This document shows positions 19,406-20,460 of a DNA stretch of 20,460 bases, piece by piece. The stretch is from NCBI GenBank assembly GCA_041082245.1, contig JBDOIE010000018.1:1-20460 (forward strand). Direction: 5' to 3'. The stretch comes from DAOTVY01 sp041082245. GTDB lineage: Bacteria > Chloroflexota > Chloroflexia > DTKN01. The notes under the pieces are model-generated. The model worked only from the letters and a program-made list of their open reading frames with translations, ran no database searches and was not told the origin of the DNA. Within the stretch, counting starts at the first letter, position 1. Each line of letters starts with the position of its first letter. The translations under genes and the position numbers were made by a program.

Positions 19406-20460
19406 ATGGCCCGGAGACGCGCAGGAATCCGGTCTGCTGCCCGGGTGCCGCAGAGCTGGACCGTCTTCTCCGCCTTGCTCATCGTTGCCATTACAGTGGG
19501 GCTCTACCTGGTCCGTGGAACCGTGGAAAGCCCGTGGGCGCCGTTGCTCTACTCCGCTTATCTCCTGCCGGTCGGGGTGGTTGCGTACCGCCTCGGCATC
19601 CAGGTCGGCACCGGGCTGGGCCTGCTGTGTGCGTCGCTGCTGCTCCCGGTCCTCGCGCAGACGGTGGCGGCACAGGGGATGACCGCAATGGCCACCGAAC
19701 AGGCGGTCATCATCGTGCTTCTGGTCGCCGTGCCACAGATGACGGGGTCCCTTTCGGAAGCACGGAGCCGACAGCGCCGGCTGCAGGAGACACTGGATCT
19801 GCTCGGCGCGGTGCTCGACGAATCCCTTTCCCTGCGGGCGCTCTTGCCCGTGATCCTCACCCGTTCCCTGGAGCTGCTCGGTGCCGAAGCGGGCGAGATC
19901 TACCTGCGGGATGAGGCGACGGGGCAACCGGTGCTGGCCGCCCAGGCCGGCGCAACGGCAGAGGAAAGCCCCGCAAGCGTGCCCTGCGTTCCCCTTTCGC
20001 TCGCGCAGTGGTTGTTCGAACAGAACCGGCCGTTTCTGAGCAGTGACCTTTCGGCCGATGAGCGCTTCTACTGCGCCGCCGATGGCGGGCCGGCACCCGC
20101 TCGGGCGCTGATCGCCGTTCCCTTGCGGCGCGGGCCGGAGGCCTATGGCCTGCTTGCGCTCGAGGCGAAAGCGGGCCGCTTCGGGCCAGACGACCTCATG
20201 CTGCTGGAGGCGGTGGCAGAAAAGTGCGAGATCGCGATCGAAAATGCGCGGCTCTACGGCGAGCTGCGCGCCTTCTCCCAGGAGCTGGAGGAACGTGTCC
20301 GGCAACGTACCGTCGAGGTGGCGGAGGCATTCCGGCTCCGCGAGGCCATCCTGCGCAGCATCGCCGACGGAGTTGTCGTAGCGGATGCCGAGGGACGCCT
20401 CCTCCTCTTCAACCCGGCAGCGAAGGAGGCGCTTCCCTGCCTGGAGGAACGGTACCTGTA
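19406..20460 (+). CDS. Membrane sensor protein with GAF and PAS domains, cut by the window end
   Basis: The frame from ATG 19406 stays open to the end, giving 351 residues and two extra bases. The start has GGAGGGAG directly upstream, 11 bases after the CPBP gene. Four transmembrane helices occupy about residues 18-36, 46-63, 66-87 and 96-112. A short coiled coil (115-135) is followed by a GAF-like domain (about 138-283: LSLRALLPVILTRSLELLGA, ending EKCEIAIENARLYGELR). Another coiled coil (283-310) leads to a PAS start (311 onward: ILRSIADGVVVADAEGRLLLFNPAA). The output domain is outside the window; a histidine kinase is the most likely, a diguanylate cyclase or phosphatase is also possible. 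Confidence 0.85.
   Translation, partial: MARRRAGIRSAARVPQSWTVFSALLIVAITVGLYLVRGTVESPWAPLLYSAYLLPVGVVAYRLGIQVGTGLGLLCASLLLPVLAQTVAAQGMTAMATEQAVIIVLLVAVPQMTGSLSEARSRQRRLQETLDLLGAVLDESLSLRALLPVILTRSLELLGAEAGEIYLRDEATGQPVLAAQAGATAEESPASVPCVPLSLAQWLFEQNRPFLSSDLSADERFYCAADGGPAPARALIAVPLRRGPEAYGLLALEAKAGRFGPDDLMLLEAVAEKCEIAIENARLYGELRAFSQELEERVRQRTVEVAEAFRLREAILRSIADGVVVADAEGRLLLFNPAAKEALPCLEERYL

Overview
The window is G+C-rich (about two thirds by eye) and densely coding. Its promoters resemble the sigma-70 consensus and most genes have AGGAGG-type ribosome binding sites. The gene families point to a thermophile-like Chloroflexota bacterium, perhaps class Thermomicrobia: a motor-less helicase-associated (Helicase_C_3-like) protein, a membrane-anchored baseplate-J-domain protein next to alaS, an ABC-2/SpoIIM fusion and a tungsten-enzyme-type radical SAM protein. 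The taxon is an inference; no rRNA or other phylogenetic marker apart from alaS and rpe is present. I see no tRNA, rRNA, CRISPR, transposase or phage module. No stretch over 300 bases lacks a gene; the largest gaps (1-172, 8282-8437, 13833-14022) hold promoters or structured repeats.

Layout. (1) 173-3168, plus strand: an isochorismatase-like hydrolase, a DUF1992 protein, a sugar-nucleotide pyrophosphorylase and an RlmI-type rRNA methyltransferase. They are packed with stop/start overlaps behind a good promoter at 120-148, which is itself preceded by a nested inverted-repeat element. (2) 3135-8281, minus strand: alaS, a membrane-anchored baseplate-J-like protein and ruvX, read from a near-perfect promoter at 8308-8336. 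The ruvX 3' end overlaps the methyltransferase gene. (3) 8438-11162, plus strand: the arsenite efflux pump Acr3, a small CPNC thioredoxin-like protein, and a radical SAM enzyme resembling the maturases of tungsten-dependent aldehyde oxidoreductases. No arsR, arsC or aldehyde oxidoreductase gene is in view. (4) 11169-13832, minus strand: a helicase-associated-domain protein and a family 2 glycosyltransferase. (5) 14023 to the window end, plus strand: eight tightly spaced genes behind a strong promoter (TTGTCA / 17 bp / TATAAT). These are a small membrane protein, a CBS-domain protein, an ABC ATPase, an ABC-2 permease fused to a SpoIIM-like domain, ribulose-phosphate 3-epimerase, another small membrane protein, a CPBP-family membrane protein that lacks the usual histidines, and a membrane sensor (GAF-PAS) cut by the window end.

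How they may work together. Blocks 1 and 2 are mainly housekeeping (translation, rRNA modification, DNA repair, sugar activation). Block 3 is metalloid detoxification plus a metal-cofactor maturase. Block 5 is the most unusual: a putative exporter with a novel-looking permease, a nucleotide-sensing CBS protein, a degenerate CPBP protein and a sensor, all apparently co-transcribed with rpe. A functional link among them is inferred from spacing only.
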